Of a DNA stretch of 64,000 nucleotides, positions 35,299 through 43,971 are shown piece by piece. The notes beneath the pieces are model-generated. The model worked only from the letters and a program-made list of their open reading frames with translations. It was not told the DNA's origin and searched no databases. Position 1 is the first letter of the stretch. Each line of letters begins with the position of its first letter. Source of the DNA: Undibacterium sp. (GTDB lineage Bacteria; Pseudomonadota; Gammaproteobacteria; Burkholderiales; Burkholderiaceae_D); NCBI GenBank assembly GCA_030645915.1, contig JAUSNO010000034.1, positions 1 to 64,000 of the forward strand, read 5' to 3'. The translations under genes and the position numbers were made by a program.

Positions 35299-35765
35299 CG
35301 ATAGCTCCTAAATGAAGGCTGACCGACGCTACTGTGCGTCGGAACTAGTCGGAAGATTGCGTTGTACGAAACATACTCATGCTGAATTGACTGGTTGTTG
35401 ATTGTTTATTGCTTATTGAATGAAGCTTGATTGCGACCAGGAAATGGGTGGAGAGAAAGGAATAAGGGAACCCTCTTGATCCGGACGGCTACTTGCATGC
35501 ATCAAGGGGCAGCGTTGGTAAGACCGATGTCGCAATCTATCATAGTCTTTCCCGCTGCGTTTGTACCGACTATTTTTGACGAGAATACAAGGAAGGCCAC
35601 GGAAATCCGGCATTCCATTTTCTGCGGCCGGCGCGGCTTTGCCAGTAGACATTGCGCCCCATTAAATGTCAGCCGAAAAGTGGCGAGAATGCTATATTTC
35701 GTGTCCGGCGACGACGCTGCGGCTAGCCTGCAATTTCGCTCGCGACCCGATTGATAATAATAGTA
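35299..35765. other. Intergenic region without a credible gene
   Basis: Apart from the 7-bp hairpin at 35323-35342 I see nothing identifiable here. Reading frames on both strands (35431-35754 plus, 35502-35777 minus) lack ribosome-binding sites, overlap each other and resemble no family. The minus frame runs into the MITE-like element at 35766. Confidence 0.5.
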
Positions 35766-35864
35766 AGACTTACGCAAAACCGCCCCAGCGTTGTTGTGCC
35801 GACTTGTCGTACAGGTGTACTACCTGCGTCGGCACGCCTAGCTGGGACAATTTTGCGTAAGTCC
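35766..35864 (+). mobile_element. 99-bp MITE-like element, copy 2, TA-flanked
   Basis: Same length as copy 1 and nearly identical when reversed. Ends AGACTTACGCAAAA and TTTTGCGTAAGTCC; TA at 35764-35765 and 35865-35866. Inner arms CCCAGC/GCTGGG and GTGCCGAC/GTCGGCAC allow a long hairpin. It ends 17 bases before the start codon of the SPFH lipoprotein gene, leaving only the ribosome-binding site between, so that gene's mRNA leader or promoter must lie in or beyond the element. Confidence 0.87.
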
Positions 35865-35881
35865 TAAATGGAAAACTGACG

Positions 35882-36679
35882 ATGAAAACCATACCAACCT
35901 TGATCCTGGCCTGTTCTGCATTGTTGCTCGGCGCCTGCACGCGCATCGAAACCGGCGAGGTCGGTTTGCGCATTAATTTTGACAAGACGACGGATCCGAC
36001 CGAGCGTTTGCCCGGCTCATTCAACCAGACGCTGGTCGGCAGTATCGTTACCTTCAAGATTCAGGATGTGGCCGTTGCGGTGGATAACATGACGCCTCTG
36101 GCCTCTGACAATTCGACCATCAAGGATTTCGACATGACGGTGGTGTATAACGTCAACCCAACAGCGGTGTCGGAATTATGGACCACCAAGAACCGCACCT
36201 TTCATGGCTTGTCGGAAAAAGGCGATGATATTTTGCTCATGCAAAACTATGTCGCCCTCAGCGCGCGCAACGCTGCCTACAAGGCGGCGCGCGCGTATGA
36301 ATCGCTGAAGATGGCGGACAACCGCCCGCTGATAGAGCAGCAGATTCGCGAGAACATCATGAGGACGCTGACCGAAGAAAAACTGGCCGACAAGATCACG
36401 GTGTCGCAGGTGCAGGTGCGCGCGATTACGCCAGCCGATGTGATCGTCAATAGCGCCAACGATCTGGTGCGCGCGCAGAACGAACTCAAGACCAAGGAAG
36501 TGGAAGTGCAGACGGCCAAGAAAGAAGCCGAGCGCATCGCCGCGCTGAACGCCAATGCCGGCGCGATCGGCTACATGAACGCGATGGCCAACCTGAAGAT
36601 CGCCGAAGGGGTAGCCAACGGCAAGGTACATACCATCGTGGTGCCGTATGACTTCAAGGGCATCGTGAATGCGAAATGA
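35882..36679 (+). CDS. SPFH/prohibitin-family lipoprotein
   Basis: 265 aa. A lipoprotein signal peptide ends in the lipobox LLGAC (Cys ~19), then an SPFH (band 7) domain (~20-180, with PGSFNQTLVGSIVTFKIQD, AVDNMTPLASDNSTIKDFDM, ADKITVSQVQVRAITP) and a C-terminal charged coiled coil (LVRAQNELKTKEVEVQTAKKEAER). Such proteins scaffold membrane microdomains or proteases. The lipid anchor rather than a TM helix places it at the outer leaflet of the inner membrane or at the outer membrane. Monocistronic. GGAAA before the ATG is the ribosome-binding site, just outside the MITE-like element. Confidence 0.86.
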   Translation: MKTIPTLILACSALLLGACTRIETGEVGLRINFDKTTDPTERLPGSFNQTLVGSIVTFKIQDVAVAVDNMTPLASDNSTIKDFDMTVVYNVNPTAVSELWTTKNRTFHGLSEKGDDILLMQNYVALSARNAAYKAARAYESLKMADNRPLIEQQIRENIMRTLTEEKLADKITVSQVQVRAITPADVIVNSANDLVRAQNELKTKEVEVQTAKKEAERIAALNANAGAIGYMNAMANLKIAEGVANGKVHTIVVPYDFKGIVNAK

Positions 36680-36754
36680 GCTGAACTTGTTGAGAATGAC
36701 GATTGGCAGACTAGCGGACTGTCGGACCTAGGCTGAAAACCGCAAAGGCGGCAA

Positions 36755-36827
36755 GCCCGCAGCGCACTGTCCATGCGCCTCCCAGGCCTGCCGTGCCTGC
36801 AAGGCGCATGGGTAATGCGTGACAGGC
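36755..36827. repeat. 72-bp palindromic repeat, copy G
   Basis: Arms GCGCACTGTCCATGCGCCT and AGGCGCATGGGTAATGCGT pair well; CAGGCCTGCCGTGCCTG fills the loop. It lies between convergent genes, 3' of both. Confidence 0.8.
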
Positions 36828-36855
36828 CTGCCATGCTGTCAACCCAGATGTAGGT

Positions 36856-37386
36856 TTATGGCAAGGCAAAAATCAGGCAAGTGGTGGTGGCATGCGCATA
36901 CACTTTGCCGCCGGCATCGACGATACGCCCCTCGGCTGTACCGACTTGCTTGCCAACCTGTATCACCTTGCCTTCCGCCCGCACCGGTCCGGTTTTGTCG
37001 GTCATGGCGCGGATCAGATTGACCTTGATCTCCAGCGTCGTATAGCCAAAGCCTTGCGGCAGCATCGATTGCACGGCGCAGCCTACGGCTGAATCGAGCA
37101 GGGTGCAAAAATACCCCCCGTGCACGCTGCCCAGCGGGTTGTAGTGTTCGCGCCCTGGTGTGCCCTGGAAGACGATGCGGCCCGGCTCACCTTCCACCGG
37201 GAAGAAATCGAGCGTCCGGCCGATATGCGCCACCGGCATGCTGCCGTCCAATATCCCTTGCAGAAACGCCATCCCGCTCATGCTCTTCATTTGCTCCAGG
37301 CTGGCGATGCCGGGCTCGGCCAGAATGGCGCGCATTTCTGCTTCGCGCGCCAGCCATTGATTCAGCGTGTCATTTTGCGCGCGCAT
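36856..37386 (-). CDS. PaaI-type hotdog thioesterase
   Basis: About 176 aa. A hotdog-fold acyl-CoA thioesterase of the PaaI/4HBT group: HGGYFCTLLDSAVGCAV holds the HGG turn and the catalytic-type Asp on the central helix, followed by TTLEIKVNLIRAM and GKVYAHATTTCLI strands. An N-terminal ~45-residue helical extension (QWLAREAEMRAILAEPGI) is typical of the proteobacterial subgroup. Its ATG at 37386 shares a base with the stop of the upstream thioesterase gene (TGATG), so they are co-translated. Substrate unknown, probably an aromatic or medium-chain acyl-CoA. Confidence 0.85.
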   Translation of the reverse strand: MRAQNDTLNQWLAREAEMRAILAEPGIASLEQMKSMSGMAFLQGILDGSMPVAHIGRTLDFFPVEGEPGRIVFQGTPGREHYNPLGSVHGGYFCTLLDSAVGCAVQSMLPQGFGYTTLEIKVNLIRAMTDKTGPVRAEGKVIQVGKQVGTAEGRIVDAGGKVYAHATTTCLIFALP

Positions 37387-37832
37387 CACGCCTCCTTTTT
37401 CGGGAATAAAATCATCTGGGTACAGCGGAACAGGGCGATGGTTTTGCCCTGGTGGCTGACCACTGCATCCCAGACTTGCGTGGTCCGCCCCATGTGCGCT
37501 GCGGTGGCGACAACCTCGATCTTGCCTTCGCGCGCAGTGCCGAGATGATTCGATTTGAGCTCGATGGTGGTGAAGTTGCTGGCGCCTTCCGGCATGCTGG
37601 CGATGCAGCCGTAACCGCACGCGGTGTCGGCCAATGTAACGACACTGCCGGCATGCAAATAGCCGTTAGGCGCCAGCAAATGCGGCAGCACCTCAAGCTC
37701 GGCCCGGACTTCACCTTTGCTGACCGCAATGATATGAATGCCAAGGTGGCCGGGCAGAGAGCTGCGGCCAATCTGGTCAAAATCATGGGCGGCTTTTTCT
37801 GCGGCGTTGATTGGTATGGCGGTGGTGTTCAT
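37386..37832 (-). CDS. PaaI-type hotdog thioesterase
   Basis: About 148 aa. A single hotdog domain with LHAGSVVTLADTACGYGCIASM (HAG turn and helix Asp), NFTTIELKSNHLGTAREGKIEVVA and GRTTQVWDAVVSHQGKTIALFRCTQM. A minimal PaaI/YbgC-like acyl-CoA thioesterase. ATG 37832 is favoured by AGGA five bases upstream; ATG 37835 is three bases further. Longer in-frame extension to 38084 runs under the divergent GlxA-type gene and is rejected. First gene of a two-thioesterase operon divergent from that regulator, 102 bases apart. Confidence 0.85.
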   Translation of the reverse strand: MNTTAIPINAAEKAAHDFDQIGRSSLPGHLGIHIIAVSKGEVRAELEVLPHLLAPNGYLHAGSVVTLADTACGYGCIASMPEGASNFTTIELKSNHLGTAREGKIEVVATAAHMGRTTQVWDAVVSHQGKTIALFRCTQMILFPKKEA

Positions 37833-37934
37833 CATGATCCTGAAGGGGAAAGGTTTTTGATTGTGGATATTGTAGGGATTGCGTAAAGTTTCGCCTAGTG
37901 GCAGTATTGACTCTTTTAGTGCAAATAACGACAA

Positions 37935-38969
37935 ATGTGCCATATCGAAGTCTGGATTTATCCGCAATGCATGGCCTCGCCAGTGACCGGCCCGCTCGAC
38001 GTGTTTGCCATCGCCAATGCGATCTGGCTGGCGCAGGCCAAGGATAACGAACAGCGCGCGCCCTTGTTTAGCTGGAGCCTGCATTCGGCAGATGGCGCCG
38101 CCGTGAATACGCCGACAGGCATCACTTTGCGGGCGGACGCCGCCATTTTGCCTGACACCGTGCCTGATGTGATTTTGCTGCCGGGGATTTTTCTTGGCGA
38201 TGGCATCGCAGGATTAATGCGCACGATCGATGGCCTGCGGCCTTTTTTTCCGCTCTTGCGCCAGAAGCATGCACAGGGCAGTGTGCTGGCGACCAATTGC
38301 AGCGCGAGTTTTGTGGTGGCCGAGGCGGGCCTGCTTGATGGCGGCCATGCCACCACGGCCTGGTGGCTGGAACGTGGCTTTAAGGCGCGTTATCCACAAA
38401 TAGAATTACGTCTGGGCGAGGTGCTCGATGAGTTTGATCACGTGATCACCAGCGCTGCCGCCACCACTTATCTGGATCTGGCGCTGCACTTGGTGGAGCG
38501 CTATGCCGGCCCGGAAGTGGCCACCGGTGTCGCCAAAACCATGCTGATCGACGCCAACCGCGCCTCACAAATGCCTTACATCAGTCTTGCCAGCCTGAGC
38601 CAGCAAGACAAGCAAACCCATGACAACAGCCTGGTCTTGCGCGCACAAAATTGGTTGCGCCAGCAGGCGCAGTTGCCGTTCCGCCTATCCGCCCTGGCGG
38701 ACTACCTGGCGGTGAGTGAGCGCACCGTCATCCGGCATTTTCATCAGGCACTGGGGACAACGCCGGCAAGCTATGCGCAGATGGTGAAGATCGACCTTGC
38801 CAAGCGCCTGCTGGAAAACACGACGCTCACGCTGGAACAAGTGTGCGAACGCACGGGCTATGTCGATACCGGCTCGTTCCGGCGGCTGTTTACGCGCCAC
38901 ACCGCCCTGTCGCCGGCAAAGTACCGGCAGGTTTTTCGCCAGAAAAAATCCATCGCCACCACGTCCTGA
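37935..38969 (+). CDS. GlxA-family transcriptional regulator (DJ-1/PfpI plus AraC HTH)
   Basis: 344 aa. The N-terminal ~170 residues form a class-I glutamine amidotransferase-like DJ-1/PfpI domain (IEVWIYPQCMASPVTGPLDVFAIAN, VLATNCSASFVVAEAGLLDGG with a Cys at the nucleophile-elbow position). The C-terminal ~100 residues carry two AraC helix-turn-helices (LSALADYLAVSERTVIRHFHQ, LTLEQVCERTGYVDTGSFRRLF). It is divergent from the two thioesterase genes and likely controls them. The effector is unknown; relatives respond to amino-acid-derived compounds such as arginine or glycine betaine. Confidence 0.87.
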   Translation: MCHIEVWIYPQCMASPVTGPLDVFAIANAIWLAQAKDNEQRAPLFSWSLHSADGAAVNTPTGITLRADAAILPDTVPDVILLPGIFLGDGIAGLMRTIDGLRPFFPLLRQKHAQGSVLATNCSASFVVAEAGLLDGGHATTAWWLERGFKARYPQIELRLGEVLDEFDHVITSAAATTYLDLALHLVERYAGPEVATGVAKTMLIDANRASQMPYISLASLSQQDKQTHDNSLVLRAQNWLRQQAQLPFRLSALADYLAVSERTVIRHFHQALGTTPASYAQMVKIDLAKRLLENTTLTLEQVCERTGYVDTGSFRRLFTRHTALSPAKYRQVFRQKKSIATTS

Positions 38970-39246
38970 GCTGTCGCCATCACCGTTTTGCCAGATGCCT
39001 TCATTCGATATTATTGTGATGCAACATTCGTGTTTTTATCCTATGATGGCTGTAACGCGAATCAAATTTTTGATTTCATCATTGCTGCGTTAATTGCCAT
39101 TGCTGCCATTGTCATCAAATCCATATTCTGTATTTTGTTGTTTTCTTTTTTTGATTCATGTAATTGCTTCAAGAGATCATTGAACGGCTTTGGCCTTGCT
39201 CAAGAGTCCGCCATGTGATGAATTGATTTTTTTTACGGGAGACTTC

Positions 39247-40836
39247 ATGAACCTGCGTAGCTTACGTATCGGAACCCGGCTTGGCATAGGCTTTGGTGCC
39301 ATTCTGACGATGCTCATCGTGTTATTGGCGGCAGACAGTTTTTTTAGCGCCAACAACCGGCGGCAGATGATTGCCGGGATAGAGCTGACCAATACCAAAT
39401 ATTCACTGGCGGCGGCGATGAAGAGCAGCTTGCTGGAGGGCGGCATTGCGCTGCGCAATATCGGTCTGCAAACGGATATGGGCGAAATCGACAAGCTTAA
39501 AATTGTCGTCAAAAACCATCGTGCCAGCTATCTCACGGCACGTGACAAATTGATCGCCGCCGGCCTCTCGGCGGAAGAGAAAAACGCGATCGAGACGATC
39601 AACCAGCTCGATGCCGGGATTGAGGCGCCGAACAAGGAGGCGTATAAGGCGATCGTAGAATTTAACAATGAAGAAGCGGTAAAAGTCATTGCCACCAAGA
39701 TCGATCCACTGCAACAAAAAGCCATTATTGAAATCAATAAACTGGTTGATTTACAACATAGAGCCTCACAAAATCTGGCCGGCGATACCGAGCAACGTGG
39801 CAAGCAATTAACCCTGGTATTGTTTAGCATAGGCGGCGTCATGCTGCTGTTGGGCGCGGCCTTTTCGATGTTGATGACACGCAGTATTACGACACCTCTG
39901 CACGATGCGCTGGAAGTCGCTCAGCGGGTCGCGGCCGGCGAGCTGTCGTTCCATGAAGCCGTCACTGGCTCGGATGAAATCAGTGAGCTATTGAACGCGC
40001 TCAAGGACATGAATGACAGCCTGCACCGCATCGTCAGCGAAGTCAGAACCGGCACAGACGCGATTGCCATCGCTTCAGGGGAAATCTCTGCGGGCAACTC
40101 AGATTTGTCATCGCGCACCGAAACCCAGGCCGGGGCCTTGGAAGAGACCGCCAGCTCTATGGAGCAGATCACGGCTACGGTAAGACAAAATGCCGACAAC
40201 GCCAGACAAGCCAACACGCTGGTGATTGCCGCCTCCAATTTTGCCGTCAAGGGCGGCGAGGAGGTTGGCCAGGTGGTAAATACGATGAATTCGATTAAGG
40301 ACAGCTCGCGCAAGATTGTGGACATCATTGCGGTGATCGACGGCATTGCTTTCCAGACCAATATTCTTGCCCTGAATGCGGCGGTAGAGGCCGCCCGTGC
40401 CGGTGAACAGGGGCGTGGCTTTGCCGTGGTCGCATCAGAGGTGCGCAACCTGGCGCAACGCAGCGCCGGGGCGGCCAAGGAGATCAAGACCCTGATTGGC
40501 GATTCGGTAGAAAAAGTCGAGGCCGGCGGCAGACTGGTGGATGCGGCAGGCAAGACCATGAACGACATTGTGACCTCGGTAAAGCATGTGGCCGACATCA
40601 TGAGCGAGATTACCGCCGCGGGCCAGGAACAAAGCGCGGGCATAGAAGAGGTCAATCGTGCCATCACCCAAATGGATGAAATGACGCAGCAAAATGCCGC
40701 CCTGGTAGAGCAGGCCGCCGCCGCCGCAGAAAGCATGGAAGAACAGGCGGCCAGTTTGGCCAAGATTGTATCGGCCTTCAAACTGGAGCAAACATCCTCT
40801 TCCATGACCCGTGGCTTGACTGTGATAGGCAGCTGA
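39247..40836 (+). CDS. Methyl-accepting chemotaxis protein
   Basis: About 529 aa. TM1 ~10-32 (GTRLGIGFGAILTMLIVLLAA), a short periplasmic four-helix-bundle ligand domain, TM2 ~195-215, HAMP and the signalling hairpin ([20 protein letters not shown]). GGGAG lies before ATG 39247; the longer frame from 39190 is not needed. The signalling domain is nearly the same as in the receptors at 10572 and 12483, but the N-terminal sensor differs and no C-terminal pentapeptide is present. Monocistronic; the 277-base AT-rich upstream gap shows nothing distinctive. Ligand unknown. Confidence 0.9.
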   Translation: MNLRSLRIGTRLGIGFGAILTMLIVLLAADSFFSANNRRQMIAGIELTNTKYSLAAAMKSSLLEGGIALRNIGLQTDMGEIDKLKIVVKNHRASYLTARDKLIAAGLSAEEKNAIETINQLDAGIEAPNKEAYKAIVEFNNEEAVKVIATKIDPLQQKAIIEINKLVDLQHRASQNLAGDTEQRGKQLTLVLFSIGGVMLLLGAAFSMLMTRSITTPLHDALEVAQRVAAGELSFHEAVTGSDEISELLNALKDMNDSLHRIVSEVRTGTDAIAIASGEISAGNSDLSSRTETQAGALEETASSMEQITATVRQNADNARQANTLVIAASNFAVKGGEEVGQVVNTMNSIKDSSRKIVDIIAVIDGIAFQTNILALNAAVEAARAGEQGRGFAVVASEVRNLAQRSAGAAKEIKTLIGDSVEKVEAGGRLVDAAGKTMNDIVTSVKHVADIMSEITAAGQEQSAGIEEVNRAITQMDEMTQQNAALVEQAAAAAESMEEQAASLAKIVSAFKLEQTSSSMTRGLTVIGS

Positions 40837-40936
40837 TGACCTTATTGCAGCATGATCGAGCAGATAAATTTGTTGCCATGCATCACTATTTTTTCGATTT
40901 ACCATAAATTTGTGCGCACGCTCAATCGCACGGGCT

Positions 40937-40942
40937 TATAAT
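40937..40942 (+). promoter_or_regulatory. Candidate -10 element of the HDOD gene
   Basis: A perfect TATAAT ends seven bases before the ATG at 40950, so transcription would start at or next to the start codon and give a leaderless mRNA. No ribosome-binding site is present, which fits. The -35 region is poor, although a GTGCGCAC palindrome lies near it. Confidence 0.4.
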
Positions 40943-40949
40943 TTTCGAC

Positions 40950-41804
40950 ATGAAAAAATCCCAGGCATTTAAAAGCATTTCTGAGCAAGTTGGCCGGGGC
41001 GAATTGATTTTCCCCACCAATGTGCATACGTCACTGAAACTTCAGCAAGCACTGGATGATCCTGATTGCGGCATCGACACCGCAGCCAAACTCGTCCTTA
41101 CCGAGCCACTGCTATCGGCCAGAGTGGTAGCGATTGCCAACTCGGTCGCTTATTCGCGTTTTGGCGGTGGTGTGACCAATGTCAAAACAGCGGTCACGAT
41201 TCTTGGTTTCAGTACCTTGCGTTCCATTGTCGCCACCGTCATTATTCGCCAGCTCAGTCAGGCCATTACCTCGCCTCATCTGCGTGTCATGGCCAACCAG
41301 CTATGGGAACATTCCGCCCACGTGGCAGCGCTGGCACATGTGATTGCCCGCCGCGTCAGCAGCGTGGATGCCGAGACTGCCATGTTTGCGGGCATTGTGC
41401 ATGAGGTGGGTGGATTCTATTTGCTTTCCCGTGCAGAAGAGTTCCCCGGCCTGGTCGACAATATGGCGGAAAGACCGGATGACTCCGACGAGCTGGAAGA
41501 ATCGCCGGAAGCCATTATCGGACGCGCCGTTCTGAACAAGCTCATGGTGCCCAAGACCGTGATAACGGCGGTTGAGTCGCTCTGGTACGGCATGCGCGTC
41601 ATGCCGCCAGAAACCTTGGGCGATACACTTTTGCTTGCCAATGACCTGGCGGCGGTTGCCTCGCCATTGGACACCCGCTCGGCATCCACCATTCAACAAG
41701 ATGCATCTGAAATCGACTTCGCCATCGGCGAAGGCACACTCAATAGCATCTTGAAAGAATCCGAAGAAGAAGTGAATTCATTGACGGCAGCGTTGCTTTC
41801 GTAA
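40950..41804 (+). CDS. HDOD domain protein
   Basis: 284 aa, cytosolic. The HDOD domain (~15-215) is a metal-less relative of HD phosphohydrolases: FPTNVHTSLKLQQALDDP, LVLTEPLLSARVVAIANSVAY, TVKTAVTILGFSTLRSIV-like helix and LWEHSAHVAALAHVIARRV, followed by FAGIVHEVGGFYLLSRAEEFP. HDOD proteins act as signalling adaptors in motility, stress and c-di-GMP pathways. It follows a chemoreceptor gene by 113 bases in the same direction, consistent with a motility link but with its own apparent promoter. C-terminal ~60 residues are acidic and probably helical. Confidence 0.85.
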   Translation: MKKSQAFKSISEQVGRGELIFPTNVHTSLKLQQALDDPDCGIDTAAKLVLTEPLLSARVVAIANSVAYSRFGGGVTNVKTAVTILGFSTLRSIVATVIIRQLSQAITSPHLRVMANQLWEHSAHVAALAHVIARRVSSVDAETAMFAGIVHEVGGFYLLSRAEEFPGLVDNMAERPDDSDELEESPEAIIGRAVLNKLMVPKTVITAVESLWYGMRVMPPETLGDTLLLANDLAAVASPLDTRSASTIQQDASEIDFAIGEGTLNSILKESEEEVNSLTAALLS

Positions 41805-41901
41805 ATCAGCGATACTGTTGCTGCATTTCTCACAACACCATGTCGTCATGGCGTTTGTGAATGATGGATTGCCCCTCGTTACCAACTTCTGGAGACTAAA
41901 A

Positions 41902-42870
41902 GTGACTTCACCTCGTTTTTCATGCACCAGCATCGTTGCTGCCATTTCTGTTATTTCCGCCTGTGTCGCTCCCGCTGCGTTCGCTGCCGCGCCGATGGTC
42001 AAGACCTCGGCACCCGGCTACTACCGCGTCATGCTGGGTGATTTTGAAGTGACGGCGCTATCGGATGGTACCGTCGCACTGCCGATGGATCAATTACTGA
42101 CCAACACGACCCCGGCCAAAACACTCAAGGCCCTGGAAAAAGCACATCTCAAAGCACCGGTTGAAACTTCAGTCAACGGCTATCTGATTAATACCGGCGG
42201 TAAACTGGTCCTGATCGATAGCGGTGCAGGCTCTTTGTTTGGACCGACTTTGGGCAGATTGGCAGCCAATATCAAGGCGGCCGGTTACCAGCCCGAGCAA
42301 GTGGACGAGATTTACATTACCCATATGCACGGCGACCATGTCGGCGGTCTGGCGGCAGCGGGTATCCCCTTATTTGTCAATGCCACGGTTCGCGCTGACC
42401 AGCACGATGCCGACTTCTGGCTAAGCCAGACTAATCTGGATAAGGCGGAGGCTGGCGCAAAGGGTTCTTTTCAGGGCGCCATGGCTTCGCTAAATCCTTA
42501 CGTGAAGGCAGATAAATTCAAGGCTTTCGATGGCGATACAGAATTGCTACCCGGCATCAAGGCCATTGCCAGCCATGGCCACACTGCCGGCCACAGCATT
42601 TATCTGGTGGAAAGCAAGGGCCAAAAACTGATGTTGTGGGGCGACTTAATGCATGTGGCCGCGGTGCAATTCGACAATCCATCGGTCACCATTAAGTTTG
42701 ACAGCGACAGCAAGGCCGCCGCCGCGCAACGCAAGAAAGCCTATGCAGATGCCGCCAAACAAGGTTATCTGGTGGGGTCGGCGCATTTGTCTTTCCCGGG
42801 TTTAGGCTATGTGCGGCCTGAAGGCAAGGCGTATGCGTGGGTGCCATTAAACTACTCGCCGCTTCCTTGA
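41902..42870 (+). CDS. Exported metallo-beta-lactamase-fold hydrolase
   Basis: About 322 aa. From GTG 41902, seven bases after GGAG, the product begins with a signal peptide (SPRFSCTSIVAAISVISACVAPAAFAAAP). The MBL-fold zinc motif is THMHGDHVGGL, with further ligands in ASHGHTAGHS, LWGDLMHVA and the C-terminal SAHLSFPG. It belongs to a periplasmic group of MBL hydrolases often annotated as lactonase- or beta-lactamase-like; real substrates are mostly untested. In-frame codons upstream (TTG 41818, ATG 41848) would bury the signal peptide and lack ribosome-binding sites. A strong shared terminator follows. Confidence 0.85.
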   Translation: MTSPRFSCTSIVAAISVISACVAPAAFAAAPMVKTSAPGYYRVMLGDFEVTALSDGTVALPMDQLLTNTTPAKTLKALEKAHLKAPVETSVNGYLINTGGKLVLIDSGAGSLFGPTLGRLAANIKAAGYQPEQVDEIYITHMHGDHVGGLAAAGIPLFVNATVRADQHDADFWLSQTNLDKAEAGAKGSFQGAMASLNPYVKADKFKAFDGDTELLPGIKAIASHGHTAGHSIYLVESKGQKLMLWGDLMHVAAVQFDNPSVTIKFDSDSKAAAAQRKKAYADAAKQGYLVGSAHLSFPGLGYVRPEGKAYAWVPLNYSPLP

Positions 42871-42907
42871 TCGTCCAGGCATTCGCAGCTATTAATTTGC
42901 ACCCGTT

Positions 42908-42944
42908 AAACAAGAAGGGAGTCCATCGGACTCCCTTCTTGTTT
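42908..42944. terminator. Bidirectional intrinsic terminator
   Basis: Perfect 17-bp stem (AAACAAGAAGGGAGTCC and complement) with a three-base loop, between the convergent hydrolase and slyX genes. A/T-rich outer ends suit both directions. Confidence 0.9.
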
Positions 42945-42952
42945 ATTTCAGC

Positions 42953-43165
42953 TCAATAGTGCGGCGGTCTCTCGTCGCTCATTGCGGTACGCTCACTCGC
43001 GCTGGCGGCAAATTCTCGCATGCGATTGGCCAGCGCAACGCATAAGGCTTCCAGTTCAAGCAATTTTTCCTGCTGCCGGTAAACCTGTGTATTCAAGGTG
43101 TCGACCAGATCATCCTGGCGCGTGATCCTGATCTCCAGATCGATCAGACGTTCTTCGTTTGTCAT
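42953..43165 (-). CDS. slyX: SlyX family protein
   Basis: A 70-aa cytosolic protein that is almost wholly a coiled coil (ERLIDLEIRITRQDDLVDTL, NTQVYRQQEKLLELEALCVA) and ends in RPPHY, the typical SlyX C-terminus. Function is unknown even in E. coli. Length matches the family. It ends nine bases from the shared terminator; its upstream neighbour on the same strand is 75 bases away. Confidence 0.88.
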   Translation of the reverse strand: MTNEERLIDLEIRITRQDDLVDTLNTQVYRQQEKLLELEALCVALANRMREFAASASERTAMSDERPPHY

Positions 43166-43240
43166 TTTATGTCCCGTTTGCCGTATATCTTCACCATGCC
43201 AGAGCGCATGTCAGGTCGCAGATTTTACTTGAGTTAGGCT

Positions 43241-43870
43241 CTACGCATACGCATTAATGCGCGTGCTTTGCAGATTATCCTGGTTGCTGTTTGGCCTGCT
43301 GGCGGGATCGTCACTAGTCTGATACGCATTTGCCACTTTCTCTTGCAGCGCGGTACTTGCCTTGATCAGTAACTCGGCGCGCGCCTGTTGCTCCATCTGG
43401 CTGGCCGCTGCCGCCACCGCGCGATCTTGTCCGGAAGGGTCGGCAGGCGCCATGGCAGCGGCCCGAATTGTCGCCGCGCGCGCAATCGTGTCTTCCGGGG
43501 TACGTCCGGCTGAAACATCGATGCTCACTTCACCACCGATGGCATAACTCGCGCCATCCGGGCCTTTTTGGTACGTATAAGAAGCGCCGCCGGTAGCCAA
43601 GCCGCCACTGGCAGCCAGATGCGCCTGCTCATGCGCACGCACCTGTTGATCACGCGCCTGCAAGCTACGTACGATCGCTTTTGCCTCATCGCTGAGCAGC
43701 ACCGGATCGTTCGCGCCGCCGGAGGCGCCGGCATCCGCTGCAGACGCCGGCGTCTTGCTCTCTTCGGCAGCGATGGCCGTTTCTGAGCCGCCCGCAGCGA
43801 CACCGGATTGTTTGGCAGAAGCAACCGCAGGCAAAACACCAGGAAGCGAGGATAGGGCCGAAAGACTCAT
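43241..43870 (-). CDS. SprA-related putative metalloprotease family protein
   Basis: About 209 aa, Ala/Ser-rich. The conserved core holds RAHEQAHLAASGG (an HExxH-type zinc motif near residue 80), GASYTYQKGPDGASYAIGGEVSIDVS and TIARAATIRAAAMAPADPSGQDRAVAA, which match the SprA-related family of putative metalloproteases. The first ~55 residues are low-complexity and probably disordered; there is no convincing signal peptide. ATG 43870 is the start. Biological role unknown. It is upstream of slyX on the same strand. Confidence 0.8.
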   Translation of the reverse strand: MSLSALSSLPGVLPAVASAKQSGVAAGGSETAIAAEESKTPASAADAGASGGANDPVLLSDEAKAIVRSLQARDQQVRAHEQAHLAASGGLATGGASYTYQKGPDGASYAIGGEVSIDVSAGRTPEDTIARAATIRAAAMAPADPSGQDRAVAAAASQMEQQARAELLIKASTALQEKVANAYQTSDDPASRPNSNQDNLQSTRINAYA

Positions 43871-43971
43871 CAAGAAAATCTCGTCAGATAGATGGCTTTA
43901 TAGTAGTCCGGTTTCCTGGCAAATTAAAGTTTTAAAAATGTATTGCAATACCGCAAGTAATTGATTGCTAA

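Noticed and set aside
35431-35777. Two overlapping reading frames (107 aa plus, 91 aa minus)
   Set aside because: No ribosome-binding site, no recognisable motif, and the minus-strand one begins in the MITE-like element.
37833-38084. Extended N-terminus for the second thioesterase
   Set aside because: It would overlap the divergent regulator gene and adds residues that the hotdog family does not have; a well-spaced AGGA supports ATG 37832.
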